A stretch of 7,193 nt of DNA from Gammaproteobacteria bacterium. GTDB lineage: Bacteria; Pseudomonadota; Gammaproteobacteria; Coxiellales; Coxiellaceae. How positions within the stretch are numbered: position 1 is the stretch's first letter; every line of letters starts with the position of its first letter. Positions 6,270 to 7,193 of the stretch are shown here, in pieces. Below the pieces are notes generated by a model. That model was not told the DNA's origin. It searched no databases and saw only the letters and a program-made list of their open reading frames with translations. A program made the position numbers and the translations under genes. The stretch is from NCBI GenBank assembly GCA_021774015.1, contig JAJFJO010000354.1:1-7193 (forward strand). Direction: 5' to 3'.

Positions 6270-7193
6270 TTATCCATCCCCCATTTTCGGGATTCGTGCC
6301 ACCATGCGTAAAGAGGTGGTCAATTCTTCCATTTGTAGCCAAGGTCGTAACCAGGCGATTGCTTGATACGATCCAGGTCGGCCAGGCACTTCTTTAACCT
6401 CAACCTTGGCTTCAGCTAATGGATATTTTGATTTTAAATGATGTTTGCTTTTGGCATTGCCATTAACGTAGGTTAAGATCCAGCGATTCAACCAGGCTTC
6501 AACATCTTCAGCCTCCATAAAAGAACCGATTTTGTCACGTGCCATTACCTTTAAATAATGCGCAAAACGTGATGTTGCCATAATGTAAGGTAGTCGGGAT
6601 GAAATTAAAGCATTGGCAGTAGCATCATGTGAATCGTATTTCTGCGATTTTTGTGCAGTTTCAGCGCCGAAAAAAACCGCATAATCCGTATTTTTATAAT
6701 GACACAGGGGTAAGAATCCCAACTTACTAAGTTCAGCTTCACGTCGATCGGTGATGCCAACCTCGGTTGGGCATTTCGAATCCAAGTCGCCGTCATCACT
6801 CATAAAAATATGAAGTGGTAAATTCTCAACTTTACCGCCACCTTCGGCACCACGAATAGCAGTACACCAGCCATAATCACCAAATGCATGGGTTAAACGC
6901 TCCCCCAAAACATAAGCTGCATTCATCCAGCAATAGTTATCATGATTCATAAGTAAAGAATGCTCTTGTCCGTTGGTTACCCCTTCTTCATAATCAAATG
7001 CATCAACAGGTCGTGTGTTTTTCCCGTAAGGCAGGCGTGCGAGAACTCGAGGCATGGCGAGTGCTACGAATCTGGAATCAGGTGTGTCACGAAAGGCGCG
7101 CCATTTATTATATTCGACAGTATCAAAAATTTTCTCGAGATCACGAGGTTTGCTGAGCTCAGTCCAGCGATCAAACCCCATTAATTGCGAACT
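6270..7193 (-). CDS. tssC: T6SS contractile sheath large subunit TssC, 5'-truncated by the window edge
   Basis: TssC (VipB/ImpC/EvpB family) pairs with TssB to form the helical cytoplasmic sheath whose contraction drives the Hcp tube and spike out of the cell. The frame stays open to the edge; the Met codon at 7181 lies inside the conserved F-G-x-D-x-(F/W)-T-E-L-S region and is not the start. The last 307 residues are visible, and about 190 should lie upstream. Visible motifs include MGFDRWTELSKPRDLEKIF near the edge, RFVALAMPRVLARLPYG, NYCWMNAAYV, the GAEGGG loop (115-120), REAELSKLGFLPL, SRFAHYLKVMARDKIGSF (208-225), and the C-terminal KYPLAEAKVEVKEV followed by PGRPGSYQAIAWLRP. All agree with canonical TssC, better than in the downstream paralogue. 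The stop is TAA at 6272-6270. The next gene is separated by 218 bases with a repeat, unlike the overlaps further down. tssB is expected just upstream, outside the window. Confidence 0.97.
   Translation of the reverse strand, partial: SSQLMGFDRWTELSKPRDLEKIFDTVEYNKWRAFRDTPDSRFVALAMPRVLARLPYGKNTRPVDAFDYEEGVTNGQEHSLLMNHDNYCWMNAAYVLGERLTHAFGDYGWCTAIRGAEGGGKVENLPLHIFMSDDGDLDSKCPTEVGITDRREAELSKLGFLPLCHYKNTDYAVFFGAETAQKSQKYDSHDATANALISSRLPYIMATSRFAHYLKVMARDKIGSFMEAEDVEAWLNRWILTYVNGNAKSKHHLKSKYPLAEAKVEVKEVPGRPGSYQAIAWLRPWLQMEELTTSLRMVARIPKMGDG

Noticed and set aside
6605..6799. 64-codon open frame on the - strand
   Set aside because: It is nested inside the first tssC in another frame.
6960..7184. 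74-codon open frame on the + strand
   Set aside because: It is antisense to the conserved TssC core, so it is a shadow frame.

Overview
The window looks like part of a moderately AT-rich gammaproteobacterial chromosome. It holds the 3' part of a major facilitator transporter on the + strand, which converges on a run of type VI secretion system (T6SS) sheath and baseplate genes on the - strand. The T6SS protein families and the dispersed REP-like palindromes with CATCCCGGA ends would suit a Legionellales-like or related gammaproteobacterium. That placement is inference, and no ribosomal or other marker gene confirms it.

Layout. Bases 2-1048 (+) are a 5'-truncated MFS transporter of the phosphate:H+ symporter (PHS) type. 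Bases 1049-1356 are a 308-base convergent intergenic region with a 15-bp imperfect hairpin and a weak possible terminator. From 7193 down to 1357 (- strand, in order of transcription) come tssC (its 5' end lies outside the window), a 218-base gap filled mostly by a pair of 62-bp palindromic repeat units, a second and divergent tssC paralogue, then tssE, tssF and tssG.

How they work together. TssC is the large subunit of the contractile T6SS sheath. TssE, TssF and TssG form the wedge of the baseplate from which the sheath and Hcp tube are built. The last four genes are tightly packed: tssC2/tssE and tssE/tssF overlap by ATGA, and tssG starts 37 bases inside tssF behind a strong Shine-Dalgarno sequence. 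This implies coordinated translation. tssB, which usually precedes tssC, would be expected just beyond base 7193. Genes for tssA, hcp, tssH/clpV, vgrG and the membrane complex are not in the window.

The most interesting points are two. The second TssC begins about where residue 55-60 of a canonical TssC would be, so it appears to lack the N-terminal ClpV-recognition helix. A double palindromic repeat sits exactly between the two tssC genes, directly upstream of this shortened 5' end. Adjacent tssC paralogues have precedent in the Rhizobium/Agrobacterium imp clusters (ImpC/ImpD), so this is best read as a variant of a known T6SS arrangement and not as a new system.
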